From Psychrobacillus glaciei (GTDB taxonomy: Bacteria > Bacillota > Bacilli > Bacillales_A > Planococcaceae): DNA of 64,000 nt. Of this stretch, positions 1 to 9,260 are shown in pieces. The number at the start of each line of letters is the position of its first letter. The stretch's first letter is position 1. The DNA lies in assembly GCF_008973485.1 (NCBI RefSeq), contig NZ_CP031223.1, forward strand, positions 124,001 to 188,000, in the 5' to 3' direction. The notes below the pieces were generated by a model that searched no databases, had not been told where the DNA came from, and saw only the letters and a program-made list of their open reading frames with translations. The translations under genes and the position numbers were made by a program.

Positions 1-1290
1 GAAAAACTTGAAATAGAAGTGGAGAAACTTCGTTTAGAAAAAGGCAAGCTAGTCACCTTACGAGAAGCGTATAAGACAAGTTTCCAAAAAGCAGAAAAGT
101 TTGAGCAAGATAAAACGGAAGTAGAGCATTCCCATCAACTGCAAAATAGCTTGTTAAAGCAAGCAAAAGCGGTATATGAATCTAAAAAAGCGTCGTTTCC
201 AGCCCATATTTCCACACTACAAGAACTAAATGATCGTATAAGAGAGGCAACAAAGTATAAGGAACAATTAGAAAAGGCTTGGGATCATGTACAAAAAGAA
301 CAACAATCAGCGACACAAGTTTTTACAAAAGCACAATTTGCACTAGAGCATACGACAGATGCTGCTCACGAGGCATTGGAAAAAAGAGATAGAGCACATG
401 TCCAATTTCAAGAAGCGTTGAAAAAAGCGGGCTTCGATACAATGGAGTTGTATATGGCAGCAAAAATGTCTGAGCATAATCGAGAAATTTTAAAAGATCA
501 GTGCAACCAATACAAACAAACACTTCATACACTTAAAGAGCAAGTAAAAGAAGTGCGGGAGCAACTTGCAACTAAAATGAAAGTGGAATTAGCTCCTTTA
601 GCAGAAGAACTCGTTCAACTAAAGGTTGCTTATGAAGAAGCATTCCGCATGATGAATAGCTCCAAGGAATATGAAAAAACAGGGATGGACCTAGAAGATA
701 AGATTACAACGATAAGTGAACGAATTTCCATGTTGGAGCAGCATTTAAGTCGAATTATTGATTTATATGACGTGCTCAGAGGACAAAACACTTCTAAAAT
801 ATCGTTTGAACGTTATGTACAAATCGAATATTTAGAGCAAATTGTACAAGCTGCTAATGAACGGCTTAAGCATTTATCGGGTGGTCAGTATAATCTAATA
901 AGAAGCGAACGGCAAGAAACGCATGGAAAACAAAGTGGGCTTGGTTTAGATGTATATGACGCATACACAGGACAAATGAGAGATGTGAAAACACTCTCTG
1001 GTGGCGAAAAGTTCAATGCCTCACTATGTCTTGCACTTGGAATGGCGGATGTCATTCAGAGCTTCCAAGGTAGCATTCGAATTGACACCATGTTTATAGA
1101 CGAAGGCTTCGGCTCCCTTGATGAAGAATCTTTAAATAAAGCAATTGATACTTTAATTGATTTACAAAAGTCAGGTCGGATGATTGGTGTCATATCTCAT
1201 GTTGCGGAGTTGAAAGCTGCAATACCGGCAATATTGGAAGTAGAGAAACTAAAAGAAGGTTATAGTAAGACGAAATTTGTTATTAAGTAA
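1..1290 (+). CDS. sbcC: Exonuclease SbcC, C-terminal part (5' end outside window)
   Basis: ATPase subunit of the SbcCD nuclease, which opens and degrades DNA hairpins and protein-blocked ends. The reading frame is open from base 1, so the N-terminal Walker A half lies upstream. The visible part is a long charged coiled coil (first ~270 residues), then the C-terminal ABC half: signature LSGGE, Walker B with FIDEGFGSLD, and an H-loop histidine in VISHV. These are typical of SbcC/Rad50 proteins. sbcD would be expected just upstream. A hairpin terminator follows the stop. Identification is firm; only the true start is unknown. Confidence 0.93.
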   Translation, partial: EKLEIEVEKLRLEKGKLVTLREAYKTSFQKAEKFEQDKTEVEHSHQLQNSLLKQAKAVYESKKASFPAHISTLQELNDRIREATKYKEQLEKAWDHVQKEQQSATQVFTKAQFALEHTTDAAHEALEKRDRAHVQFQEALKKAGFDTMELYMAAKMSEHNREILKDQCNQYKQTLHTLKEQVKEVREQLATKMKVELAPLAEELVQLKVAYEEAFRMMNSSKEYEKTGMDLEDKITTISERISMLEQHLSRIIDLYDVLRGQNTSKISFERYVQIEYLEQIVQAANERLKHLSGGQYNLIRSERQETHGKQSGLGLDVYDAYTGQMRDVKTLSGGEKFNASLCLALGMADVIQSFQGSIRIDTMFIDEGFGSLDEESLNKAIDTLIDLQKSGRMIGVISHVAELKAAIPAILEVEKLKEGYSKTKFVIK

Positions 1291-1298
1291 CGAGAAGC

Positions 1299-1328
1299 GC
1301 CACAATCCGTTGAAGGTTGTGGCATTTT
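1299..1328 (+). terminator. Rho-independent terminator of sbcC
   Basis: GCCACAA pairs with TTGTGGC, with a further CC/GG pair beyond a one-base bulge, followed by ATTTTTG. It starts 9 bases after the sbcC stop. Confidence 0.8.
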
Positions 1329-1375
1329 TGTTTGAAGGTGTATGACTTATTGATCCAACTCGGAGTCCACCGCAG

Positions 1376-1484
1376 GAAAATTGCTTGTTATAGTCTAACT
1401 GGTTGCTTTTGTAGAGAAATTGAGTGCTCTCATAAAGGAAATCGTTGCTTTGAAGATCAATTTGGTTGCTTAAGTAGTCTATTC
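1376..1484. repeat. Degenerate 21-nt tandem repeat (about five units)
   Basis: GCT-centred units recur every 21 bases (G at 1383, 1405, 1426, 1447, 1468; first step 22). On the minus strand the units read GCAACCAAATTG-like, which translated gives heptads such as SNQIDLQ and STQFLYK. The same unit recurs at 35750-35811. This is most of the 305-base gap between sbcC and the ABC operon. The rest holds the sbcC terminator and a small TCACTC/GAGTGA hairpin at 1514-1533. I see no credible gene here. Confidence 0.55.
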
Positions 1485-1595
1485 TGTCTCTCTTAGCCAT
1501 TTAATGTAAAAAATCACTCGTTTCCTAGAGTGAACTTGCTATTTTTCACACTTTCCCGACTTTCAACATATTATTTTTACAAGAGGTGGTGAAAA

Positions 1596-2417
1596 ATGCG
1601 CGATGAAAAAGGGCTCGTATACTACGATCCCTATGAAACGGAACAACAGGAATGGAAAAAACAACAAGGAAAAGAGCGAGCAAAGCAACTATTAACAATT
1701 TTCTCACCTATATTCATTCTATTATTATGGGAGGTCTTTTCTCGAACAGGAATACTTGATATTCGATTTTTCCCTCCACCTTCAGCGATACTATCCACAT
1801 TTTTCGATTTAGCAGCAAGTGGACTGTTATGGACCCATATTTCGGTATCTTTATATAGAATAGCTGCGGGATTTTTATTAGGCGTTATCCCAGGAGTAGT
1901 TATTGGGTTGCTTATGGGTTTGTATGCGCCAATTCGACATTTTATTTCCCCTATTGTAATGGCTCTTATGCCAATACCTACTCTTGCTTTAATGCCGATT
2001 ATCATTATCTTCTTTGGGATTGGAGATTTCTCAAAAGTAGTCACAATTGCAGGTAGCGTATTTTTCCCAGTCGTTATTAATACAGTCGCAGGTGTAATGA
2101 ATATAGAAAAGGTGCATCTAGATGTTGCCAAAAATTATGGAGCAAGTCCAAAGGATTTTTTCTTTAAAATAGCTTTTCCGGGTGCACTTCCTGTCATGCT
2201 AGAAGGTATACAGATGGGGCAGGCGATTGCATTACTCACAATTGTTGCTGCGGAAATGATGGGAGCTACTTCAGGAATTGGGTATTTAATCTGGACCTCT
2301 TATAAGGCATTTATGTTAAAAGAAATGTTTGTTGGTTTAGTGCTCATTTCATCCTTTGGTTTTCTATTCTCCCTCTTTTTACGTGGGCTGCAAAAGAAAA
2401 TCGTTCCATGGAGGTGA
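1596..2417 (+). CDS. ABC transporter permease, SsuC/TauC type
   Basis: Membrane channel subunit of an importer of the nitrate/sulfonate/taurine family. It has a short charged N-terminus, then about six hydrophobic segments, and the cytoplasmic coupling loop (EAA region) near residues 178-205, containing AKNYGASPKDFFFKIAFPGA. Length (273 aa) is usual for the family. The ATG follows a strong AGAGGTGGTG site. It leads a three-gene operon, with the ATPase 4 bases downstream and then the substrate-binding lipoprotein. The substrate cannot be read from sequence: aliphatic sulfonates, taurine or a pyrimidine/thiamine precursor are all possible. Confidence 0.88.
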   Translation: MRDEKGLVYYDPYETEQQEWKKQQGKERAKQLLTIFSPIFILLLWEVFSRTGILDIRFFPPPSAILSTFFDLAASGLLWTHISVSLYRIAAGFLLGVIPGVVIGLLMGLYAPIRHFISPIVMALMPIPTLALMPIIIIFFGIGDFSKVVTIAGSVFFPVVINTVAGVMNIEKVHLDVAKNYGASPKDFFFKIAFPGALPVMLEGIQMGQAIALLTIVAAEMMGATSGIGYLIWTSYKAFMLKEMFVGLVLISSFGFLFSLFLRGLQKKIVPWR

Positions 2418-2421
2418 ATAG

Positions 2422-3201
2422 ATGGGTGGAAATGTAAAAATCTCCGTAGAAGATTTAACGAAAGTATTTTATAAAAAAAATAACAGTGTCACAGCAGTCA
2501 AAAATGTGTCACTACAAATTGCAGAGGGAGAATTTGTCTGTTTAGTAGGACCAAGTGGTTGTGGAAAAACAACCTTGCTGCGGATATTGGCAGGATTAGA
2601 GTTACCAAGTTCAGGTACATTTACAATCGACTCCGATTCGGACGAAAGACCTCTACAATCAATGGTATTCCAAGAAAAAGGGGTTATTCCTTGGTTAACG
2701 GTAGAGCAAAACGTTGCATTTGGACTTAATATGCGACATTTACCAAAGGAATTTGTTAGGAAGCAAACGGATTACTATTTGGAAAAAGTAGGTTTAAGTA
2801 AGTTTTCGAAACTTTACCCTAAAGAGCTTTCAGGGGGAATGAAACAACGAATTAGCATTGCGCGAGCATTTGCGAATGACCCGGAAATTTTGCTCATGGA
2901 TGAACCTTTTGCAGCGTTAGATGAACAAAATAAATTTATTTTGCAAGAAGAGCTGCTCTCTATTTGGTCCGAGACAAAGAAGACAGTGTTATTTATTACG
3001 CATAGCATTGATGAAGCATTGTTACTAAGTGATCGAATTATTTTAATGAGTGCACACCCGGGAGAAATTATAAAAGAGATTACTGTACCGATTCCAAGAC
3101 CTAGAACGATGGAACAAGTACGGGCAAATGTAGAGATGGCAGAGCAATTCATTGCTATTTGGAATCATTTACAACAAGAAGTACAACGATCAAGGAAATA
3201 A
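2422..3201 (+). CDS. ABC transporter ATP-binding protein, SsuB/TauB type
   Basis: Energises the permease encoded immediately upstream. Walker A is GPSGCGKTT, the Q-loop is in MVFQEKGVIPWLT, the signature is LSGGMKQR, Walker B is ILLMDEPFAALD and the H-loop histidine is in FITHS. The pattern VFQE..(L/I)PWLTV is typical of SsuB/TauB ATPases. The 259-aa length is normal. The ATG at 2422 follows GGAGGTGA, which overlaps the end of the permease gene, suggesting translational coupling. Confidence 0.92.
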   Translation: MGGNVKISVEDLTKVFYKKNNSVTAVKNVSLQIAEGEFVCLVGPSGCGKTTLLRILAGLELPSSGTFTIDSDSDERPLQSMVFQEKGVIPWLTVEQNVAFGLNMRHLPKEFVRKQTDYYLEKVGLSKFSKLYPKELSGGMKQRISIARAFANDPEILLMDEPFAALDEQNKFILQEELLSIWSETKKTVLFITHSIDEALLLSDRIILMSAHPGEIIKEITVPIPRPRTMEQVRANVEMAEQFIAIWNHLQQEVQRSRK

Positions 3202-3213
3202 GGGAGGAAATCT

Positions 3214-4299
3214 GTGAAGAAACGTTGGTTGATTTTACTCGCATCGATTGTTTTGGTATTAGGTGCGTGTTCTTCCAAAGAAAAGGTAAGTACAAATGGG
3301 GTTGATGATGAAGTAAATAAAAACAATCCATCCGGGGATTTGGCTCCACTTGAAAAGAAAGAAAAGGTTGTTATCGCAGAGGATGGAGCAGCATCTGGAG
3401 CAGGCTTTTATATTGCAAAAGAAAAAGGATATTTTGCGGACTACAATATTGAAGTAGAATTTGCGCAGTTTGGAAATAGTGATGAAATGCTACCAGCCCT
3501 AGCATCTGGTGATGTAGATATCGCAGGAGGGGTGTCGACAGCGTCGTTCTTTAACGCAATTGCACAGGGAATAGACGTGAAGATTATTGCAGATAAAGGG
3601 CATAATGTACCTGGAAAATCCTATTTTTCATTTGTCATTGGCAATCAAATGAAAGACAAAATTAAGGAATATAAAGACTTTAAAGGCAAACGTATCGCAG
3701 TTTCTTCTAAAAACTCAATTGACGAATACATTTACTGGGAAATGCTAAAACATGCTGGACTTACAAATGAGGATGTAGAATTTGTTTTGCTTGGAGACTT
3801 TGGAAGTATGCTAGGAGCAATAGAAAATGGTTCGATTGATGCAGCACTTCAAATTGAACCTTTGATTGCAAAGGGAATAGAAAATGGATTTCATGTTCGC
3901 TTTGGAGATACGACCGATTATGCACCAGAATCACAAATTGCAATGGTACTTGGATCACCTAAATTCATGAATGATGAAAAAAATGTATCATTGCGTTTTA
4001 TGGCTGCATATTTAAAAGGAGTACGCGACTATAATGATGCGTTCGTTAAAGGAGAAGGAAAAGCAGAAGTAATCGACATTATGACGAAGTATACAGCCTT
4101 AAAAGATGCAGCTTTATGGGAAAAGGTATTTGTAACAGGCCTCGATCCAGATGGGAAAATGTTCTTGGATGATGTTGTAAATCAGTATAATGCTTATAAA
4201 GCGAACGGAGCAATTAGTGGGGACGTAGACTTCGACAAAGCGGTAGATACGTCCATTACAGAAAAAGCGGTAAAGATATTAGGGGAATATAAGAAATAA
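3214..4299 (+). CDS. ABC transporter substrate-binding lipoprotein, NMT1/SsuA-like
   Basis: Captures the solute outside the cell and delivers it to the permease. GTG start after AGGGAGG. The signal peptide ends in a lipobox LGAC, so Cys-19 is probably lipidated. The mature part has the family pattern near its start (GFYIAKEKGYFADYNIEVE) and the LASGDVDIAGG loop, as in SsuA, ThiY and NMT1/THI5-like binding proteins. Length 361 aa. It is the last gene of the operon, followed by a clear terminator. No riboswitch or obvious cysteine/sulfur regulatory leader is visible upstream, so the ligand stays open. Confidence 0.88.
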   Translation: MKKRWLILLASIVLVLGACSSKEKVSTNGVDDEVNKNNPSGDLAPLEKKEKVVIAEDGAASGAGFYIAKEKGYFADYNIEVEFAQFGNSDEMLPALASGDVDIAGGVSTASFFNAIAQGIDVKIIADKGHNVPGKSYFSFVIGNQMKDKIKEYKDFKGKRIAVSSKNSIDEYIYWEMLKHAGLTNEDVEFVLLGDFGSMLGAIENGSIDAALQIEPLIAKGIENGFHVRFGDTTDYAPESQIAMVLGSPKFMNDEKNVSLRFMAAYLKGVRDYNDAFVKGEGKAEVIDIMTKYTALKDAALWEKVFVTGLDPDGKMFLDDVVNQYNAYKANGAISGDVDFDKAVDTSITEKAVKILGEYKK

Positions 4300-4300
4300 A

Positions 4301-4327
4301 CGTCCAATAAACATTGGGCGTTTTTTT
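4301..4327 (+). terminator. Terminator of the ABC transporter operon
   Basis: CGTCCAAT/ATTGGGCG stem (one G-T pair), AAAC loop, then seven T. Confidence 0.88.
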
Positions 4328-4385
4328 ATAAAACGTACAATATAGGATACAATGGAAAGATTGAATGGTAAAAGAGGTGCATAGG

Positions 4386-4832
4386 ATGGTAAGTGTTTTA
4401 GTAGATGCAGATGGATGCCCAGTAGTAGACCAAACTATAAAAATAGCGCAACATTTTGGATTAAAAGTAACATTGCTATGTGATACTGCTCATTATATGC
4501 AAAGAGAAGGTGCAGAAACGATCATGGTATCAAAAGGGGCAGATGCGGTCGATTTTGTATTAGTAAATAAGGTGAATAAAGGAGATGTTGTTGTTACACA
4601 AGATTACGGGCTTGCTGCGATGGTGTTAGCTAAAAGAGGCTATGCGATCGATCAGAATGGACGTTGGTATACTCCCGAGAATATTGATCAGCTATTGAAT
4701 AGTCGTCATATTTCTAAGAAAATCCGACAGGCTGGAGGTCGCTTAAAAGGTCCTAGAAAGCGTCAAAAAGAAGACGATGAAAAGTTTGAAATGCATTTTC
4801 ACAGGATATGTATGCATGCATTAAATAATTGA
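4386..4832 (+). CDS. yqxD: YaiI/YqxD family protein (UPF0178, DUF188)
   Basis: Small conserved protein of unknown biochemical role. The family has a PIN-like nuclease fold. The N-terminus shows the family hallmark VLVDADGCPV, and the middle has VTQDYGLAA, also characteristic; these carry the conserved acidic residues. I chose ATG 4386 rather than the in-frame ATG at 4365: AGAGGTG sits 7 bases before 4386, and the DADGCPV motif then lies at the usual distance from the start. The product is 148 aa, normal for the family. It runs convergently into the glycerophosphodiesterase gene with only 2 bases between stops. Confidence 0.88.
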   Translation: MVSVLVDADGCPVVDQTIKIAQHFGLKVTLLCDTAHYMQREGAETIMVSKGADAVDFVLVNKVNKGDVVVTQDYGLAAMVLAKRGYAIDQNGRWYTPENIDQLLNSRHISKKIRQAGGRLKGPRKRQKEDDEKFEMHFHRICMHALNN

Positions 4833-4834
4833 AG

Positions 4835-5704
4835 TCACTTTTCAAATTCAGTGCGTACGCTAATTCCCATATCTGGGTTATTCGTAAACGCACCATTTGC
4901 TTGTAAGTTCAGTGCTTTTTTCATTTCTATCTCGTTATTTATAGAATAAAGGTAAACCTGAAAACCATTTAGTTGAACCTCTTGAATAAAATCGTTATCA
5001 ACAGAGCTTATATTAACTCCAATACCACTTGCAAAATTACTTAACCGATTATAGTGTTGGACAGAAAGAGTAGCTTCCTCTTTGAAATAGAATAACTGGA
5101 TAAGAGGAAGCTTCGGCTCTAGTTGATGCAGCCTTGTTAAACTATCCTCATTAAATGACTCAACAATAACTTTCGGAAGTTCCCCATTTGCACGTATTAA
5201 ATTATATTGAATTAGCAAAGAGACTAGTTTTTCTTCCATTTTCTTGTATATTTTAGGAGACTTCATTTCGATATAATAATTCACATCGTTTCCGAAATGT
5301 GAAAATATTTCCTGTAGTGTAGGTACTTTTAAATCTTCAAATTCTTTATTTGCTAAACCAGGATTTGCACTGTTATACCATCTGCCTGCATTTAATTGTT
5401 TTAATTCTTCTAGTGAATATTCGATTACAAAGCCAACCCCATCAGTTGTACGGTCTACCTTTTCATCATGCATCGCAACTAGTACACCATCTTTTGTCAT
5501 TTGTAAATCAATTTCAATATAATCAGCATCCGCCTGTTGTGCAATTTCATATGCAGGAATCGTGTGCTCGGGGGCATATGCAGAGGCTCCACGATGCGCG
5601 ATTATTAAGAAATCCTCGGGGGTAATAGGCTCTAAACTTTTTTTATTATTTTCACACCCGACAACCAATAGTAAAACCGTTAGTAAACTGATTATTTTTC
5701 GCAA
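4835..5704 (-). CDS. Glycerophosphodiester phosphodiesterase family lipoprotein
   Basis: Hydrolyses glycerophosphodiesters from lipid or teichoic-acid turnover to glycerol-3-phosphate and an alcohol. TTG start after AAGGAG. The signal peptide ends in a VVGC lipobox, so it is probably membrane-anchored on the outer face. Family motifs are in order: HRGASAYAPEHT (catalytic His and Arg), EIDLQMTKDG (metal-binding Glu/Asp), AMHDEKVDRTT (second catalytic His), YYIEMKSP. Length 289 aa agrees with small GlpQ/YhdW-type enzymes. It appears monocistronic. Exact substrate is not predictable. Confidence 0.88.
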   Translation of the reverse strand: MRKIISLLTVLLLVVGCENNKKSLEPITPEDFLIIAHRGASAYAPEHTIPAYEIAQQADADYIEIDLQMTKDGVLVAMHDEKVDRTTDGVGFVIEYSLEELKQLNAGRWYNSANPGLANKEFEDLKVPTLQEIFSHFGNDVNYYIEMKSPKIYKKMEEKLVSLLIQYNLIRANGELPKVIVESFNEDSLTRLHQLEPKLPLIQLFYFKEEATLSVQHYNRLSNFASGIGVNISSVDNDFIQEVQLNGFQVYLYSINNEIEMKKALNLQANGAFTNNPDMGISVRTEFEK

Positions 5705-5884
5705 AAGAAACTCCTTCCAAGAAAAGGTGTTAAAAAACAGGTTACTTTGCCATTAATCTTTCAGCATATGTTAGGACAGTTGCAAAAAATGCGTAGAGTT
5801 AAATTTATGCAAATGCAGTATAGGTTCAAACACTTTCTTTAGTTATTTTGTCCGTTTTTTGATAATAAAAAGAAAACTATCTAT

Positions 5885-5913
5885 TTAACAAATGCCTACA
5901 TTTTTGATATATT
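5885..5913 (+). promoter_or_regulatory. Probable sigma-A promoter of trhO
   Basis: TTAACA and TATATT separated by 17 bases, ending about 40 bases before the trhO start codon. Confidence 0.6.
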
Positions 5914-5954
5914 AAAAATCGAATGGACAAAATTTCATAAAGGTGGAGTAAAAA

Positions 5955-6911
5955 ATGGACACACATGCATACAGAGTATTACTTTACTATAAATATGTCC
6001 CGATTGAAGATCCAGTAACATTTGCACAAGAACATCTTGAAGCTTGTAAAGAAATTGGGTTAAAAGGGCGTATTTTAGTATCAAACGAAGGAATGAACGG
6101 TACATGCTCGGGAACAATTGAACAAACCGACGCATACATGGACATGTTGAAGGCGGACGTTCGCTTCGCAGACATGGTATATAAAATAGATGAAACAGAG
6201 GGGCACGCATTTAAAAAAATGCATGTTCGTCCAAAGCAAGAGATTGTGCATTTAGGATTAGAAGAAGATATTAATCCAAATGAATTAACAGGGAAATACC
6301 TTTCGCCAAAAGAATTTTTTGAACAAATGCAAGCAGAGGATACGATTGTAATCGATGCTCGTAATGATTATGAATTCGACTTAGGGCATTTCCGTGGAGC
6401 AATTCGTCCAGATATCCGCAACTTCCGCGATTTACCTGAATGGATGCTTGAGAATAAAGAAATGTTCGAAGGTAAAAAAGTACTAACGTATTGTACAGGT
6501 GGAATTCGCTGCGAAAAATTCTCGGGCTGGTTAGTACGCGAAGGCTTTGAAGACGTTGCTCAATTACACGGTGGCATCGCAACTTATGGGAAAGACCCAG
6601 AGGTACGGGGACAATTATGGGACGGTCAAATGTACGTATTTGATGAACGTATCGCTGTTCCAATCAACCAAGTGGAGCATGTCGTTGTAGGAAAAGATCA
6701 TTTCACGGGTGAACCATGTGAACGCTATGTAAACTGTGCAAACCCTGATTGTAATGACAAAATTCTATGCTCAGAAGAAAATGAACACAAATATTTACGA
6801 AGCTGTTCACATGAATGCCGCGTGGACCCACGCAACCGCTACGTGGTGGAACACAACTTATCCGAAGAAGAAGTAGAAGCAAGACTATCTGCTATTAAAG
6901 AAACAGTATAA
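5955..6911 (+). CDS. trhO: tRNA uridine(34) hydroxylase TrhO (rhodanese family)
   Basis: Oxygen-dependent 5-hydroxylation of U34 in tRNA anticodons, the first step toward (m)cmo5U-type wobble modifications. An N-terminal acylphosphatase/ferredoxin-like domain ([10 protein letters not shown]..., with [13 protein letters not shown]) is followed by a rhodanese domain with the loop [10 protein letters not shown], whose first Cys is the active-site position, and a Cys-rich C-terminal segment ([23 protein letters not shown]). Length 318 aa fits the Bacillales members. ATG follows GGTGGAG. Monocistronic, with a promoter upstream and a long hairpin terminator downstream. Confidence 0.93.
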   Translation: MDTHAYRVLLYYKYVPIEDPVTFAQEHLEACKEIGLKGRILVSNEGMNGTCSGTIEQTDAYMDMLKADVRFADMVYKIDETEGHAFKKMHVRPKQEIVHLGLEEDINPNELTGKYLSPKEFFEQMQAEDTIVIDARNDYEFDLGHFRGAIRPDIRNFRDLPEWMLENKEMFEGKKVLTYCTGGIRCEKFSGWLVREGFEDVAQLHGGIATYGKDPEVRGQLWDGQMYVFDERIAVPINQVEHVVVGKDHFTGEPCERYVNCANPDCNDKILCSEENEHKYLRSCSHECRVDPRNRYVVEHNLSEEEVEARLSAIKETV

Positions 6912-6923
6912 AAAAACTATCCC

Positions 6924-6956
6924 AATCCCACACTAATCTTGAATTAGTGTGGGATT
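6924..6956 (+). terminator. Terminator of trhO
   Basis: Perfect 14-bp stem AATCCCACACTAAT / ATTAGTGTGGGATT with a 5-base loop. The T tract is weak (ACTTTA). Confidence 0.7.
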
Positions 6957-6968
6957 ACTTTATGACAA

Positions 6969-7001
6969 AACTGTTACTGGTGCCTGGCACCAGTAACAGT
7001 T
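6969..7001. repeat. 33-bp perfect palindrome
   Basis: Two 16-base arms, AACTGTTACTGGTGCC and its exact complement, around a single T. It lies in the gap between the trhO terminator and the GNAT gene. The GGTGCC-T-GGCACC core looks like a dispersed REP-type element. It has no T tract, so it is not a simple terminator. Confidence 0.7.
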
Positions 7002-7099
7002 CTGTAATAATTGGTTTAAGGTATTTAGAGGGAAATTGCTTACATATATTGAATTGTAGTAAAGAGTTCGTTTTTAAAAATAGAATGGGGGAAACGTAT

Positions 7100-7546
7100 A
7101 TGGCAATCGAAGTGAAGAAAATTTCAGATTTGAAAGAAGTCGACGTAACCAAACTAATTCAAGAAAGCGAAAAAGAGGGGTACCGATTCGTATCCAGGTT
7201 AGCAAGTGAATATGAAGATGGTACAAACAGATTTAGTGAACAAGGAGAAGCTCTTTATGGGGTATGGGATGACCGAGAATTAGTAGCTATTGGTGGATTA
7301 AATCAAAGTATAAATGGTGCTCGGGAACAATCTGCTCGTCTATATCGTTTTTATACTTTACCAGAACATCGTAGAAAAGGGATCGGAAGCAAACTATGCA
7401 ATGCGATATCTACAGATGCGAAAGGACAGTTTAAAGAGATTACAACGAAAACAGAATCAGCGAAAGTAGATGCTTTTTATCGTGCGAATGGATTTGCATT
7501 TGACGAAAGCTCACCTGACATTACCCATGTAATGAGTTTAGAATAG
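7100..7546 (+). CDS. GNAT family N-acetyltransferase
   Basis: Transfers an acetyl group from acetyl-CoA to an unidentified amine. The acetyl-CoA loop is visible as LPEHRRKGIGSKLC, preceded by the beta-strand region ARLYRFYTLP and followed by KVDAFYRANGFAF, all standard GNAT spacing. I use ATG 7100 because GGGGG lies 8 bases upstream. The longer open frame from 6947 would read through the palindrome and lacks a ribosome site. The product is 148 aa. It lies 16 bases before dsdA on the same strand and may be co-transcribed with it. Confidence 0.85.
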   Translation: MAIEVKKISDLKEVDVTKLIQESEKEGYRFVSRLASEYEDGTNRFSEQGEALYGVWDDRELVAIGGLNQSINGAREQSARLYRFYTLPEHRRKGIGSKLCNAISTDAKGQFKEITTKTESAKVDAFYRANGFAFDESSPDITHVMSLE

Positions 7547-7562
7547 AAAAGGAATGACATAA

Positions 7563-8867
7563 ATGAACGATCAACAACTAGTAGAAAAATTTCCTCTAAT
7601 AAAAAAGATGCAAAATACGGAAGAAGTAATTTGGTTTAATCCAAATGTAATAAAAACAGAGGATGCTATGAAGCATATATCTGTAACAAGTGAAATGGTG
7701 CAAGATGCAAGCGACCGATTGGATCGATTTGCATCTTATTTACAAATCGCTTTCCCGGAAACAGCAAAAACAAATGGCATAATCGAATCTCCAATTATGG
7801 CTATTCCAACGATGGCTTCTGCCATAAAGGACTTATTTCAAACCGATTTCGACGGAGAGCTGTTATTAAAATGCGACAATGCTTTACCGATTTCTGGTTC
7901 GATTAAAGCAAGAGGCGGCATTTATGAAGTGTTGAAAATTGCAGAGACGCTTGCAATTCGTGAAGGTTTATTAACGCAAACAGATGATTACGCGGTTCTT
8001 GCAAACGAAAAAATGAAACAGTTTTTCAATGTTTATTCGATTGCGGTAGGATCAACTGGAAACCTAGGCTTAAGTATTGGCATTATGAGCGCAAAGCTTG
8101 GATTTCGCGTGACGGTGCATATGTCAAGTGACGCCAAGCAATGGAAAAAAGATATGCTGCGTGCAAAAGGTGTTGAAGTAATTGAATACGCAGCGGATTA
8201 TAGTAAGGCAGTTGAACAAGGTAGAAAACAAGCCGAAAACGATCGAACATGCTTTTTTATCGATGATGAGAACTCCATTGATTTATTTGTCGGTTATGCT
8301 GTTGCGGCCAGTAGACTAAAAAAACAACTGGAGCAGCTAGGGAAAAAAGTAGATGAAAACAATCCATTGTATATTTATTTACCTTGCGGAGTTGGTGGAG
8401 GTCCGGGTGGTGTTGCGTTTGGTTTGAAACTTCTATTTGGTGATCACGTCCAATGCTTCTTTGCAGAACCGACGCACTCGCCTTGCATGCTACTAGGTTT
8501 AATGACAGGTTTACATGAAAAAATTGCAGTAAGTGATATCGGGTTGGACAATAAAACAGATGCCGACGGGCTTGCAGTTGGAAGACCATCTGGATTTGTG
8601 GGCAAAACTTTAGAACAGTTAATAAACGGGAGCTACACAATAAGTGATGAAACGATGTATCGATTACTGGCACTATTAGTAGATACTGAAAAAATTCAGC
8701 TAGAACCATCTGCTCTTGCTGGAATGACTGGCCCTATTCATCTAGCAAAACAAGGCGCCAACTTACAGAATGCCACTCATGTTGTATGGGCAACTGGTGG
8801 AGGCATGGTTCCTGAAAATGAGAAGGTAGCCTATTATGAAAAAGGAAGAAGATATTTTAAGTTTTAG
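7563..8867 (+). CDS. dsdA: D-serine dehydratase
   Basis: PLP enzyme that deaminates D-serine to pyruvate and ammonia. The PLP lysine lies in SGSIKARGG. The phosphate-binding glycine-rich loop is [11 protein letters not shown], and a second glycine-rich stretch is [10 protein letters not shown], all as in DsdA. Length 434 aa is close to the usual 440. ATG follows AAGGA closely. No dedicated regulator or D-serine carrier is adjacent. The 3' end overlaps the convergent small membrane protein gene by 11 bases. Confidence 0.93.
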   Translation: MNDQQLVEKFPLIKKMQNTEEVIWFNPNVIKTEDAMKHISVTSEMVQDASDRLDRFASYLQIAFPETAKTNGIIESPIMAIPTMASAIKDLFQTDFDGELLLKCDNALPISGSIKARGGIYEVLKIAETLAIREGLLTQTDDYAVLANEKMKQFFNVYSIAVGSTGNLGLSIGIMSAKLGFRVTVHMSSDAKQWKKDMLRAKGVEVIEYAADYSKAVEQGRKQAENDRTCFFIDDENSIDLFVGYAVAASRLKKQLEQLGKKVDENNPLYIYLPCGVGGGPGGVAFGLKLLFGDHVQCFFAEPTHSPCMLLGLMTGLHEKIAVSDIGLDNKTDADGLAVGRPSGFVGKTLEQLINGSYTISDETMYRLLALLVDTEKIQLEPSALAGMTGPIHLAKQGANLQNATHVVWATGGGMVPENEKVAYYEKGRRYFKF

Positions 8868-9060
8868 GTCCATCTTTCGTTTCTTCTAACAGTACATGCT
8901 TCTTTTCTATTAATAAAAATGCTTCGTTTTCAAGTTTCATCATTTCGATATCTAATTTTTTCTGTTTTACTTGATATTCTTTTACCATTGCATATGCTCC
9001 AAGACCGATTGATCCTAATATAATAATTGGGAAAATGGAAAAAATCATTATTTCGACCAA
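8857..9060 (-). CDS. Small single-pass membrane protein, unknown function
   Basis: 67 residues: a hydrophobic N-terminal segment (about residues 4-24) followed by a charged, probably helical tail rich in Lys and Glu. TTG start, supported by GGGGTGAT 8 bases upstream. The stop lies inside the 3' end of dsdA on the other strand. I do not recognise the family. The ribosome site and the clean TM-plus-helix layout make it a likely real gene. Confidence 0.55.
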   Translation of the reverse strand: MVEIMIFSIFPIIILGSIGLGAYAMVKEYQVKQKKLDIEMMKLENEAFLLIEKKHVLLEETKDGPKT

Positions 9061-9157
9061 AATTTATCACCCCTTTGATTATATGTAGTATAACAAATAT
9101 AGTGTTAATAAACATACCTAAATAGTTGGGTAGTAATGGTTCTATATACTGCGATTA

Positions 9158-9197
9158 ATAGTTCCTAAATGTCTCTTTGACTTTAGGGACTATTTTA
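9158..9197. terminator. Hairpin, likely terminator
   Basis: ATAGTTCCTAAA pairs with TTTAGGGACTAT (one mismatch), followed by TTTTATC. It stands in the gap before the small ORF at 9261, without an obvious plus-strand gene upstream; it may mark the left edge of the phage remnant. Confidence 0.5.
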
Positions 9198-9260
9198 TCT
9201 TTCAATTTGTATTCGAAGAAAATAGGGGGAATTTTGAAATAGTTGAGGAGATTTTTTATA

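Noticed and set aside
1249-1500. 83-codon minus-strand frame across the sbcC terminator and 21-nt repeat
   Set aside because: No ribosome site, overlaps the sbcC end and its terminator; the protein repeat is explained by the DNA repeat.
1501-1595. Riboswitch (TPP or SAM) before the ABC importer
   Set aside because: Only a 6-bp hairpin is present; no conserved aptamer core was seen.
6947-7099. Extended N-terminus for the GNAT gene
   Set aside because: The upstream frame runs through a terminator-like stem and the palindrome; GGGGG before ATG 7100 fixes the start.
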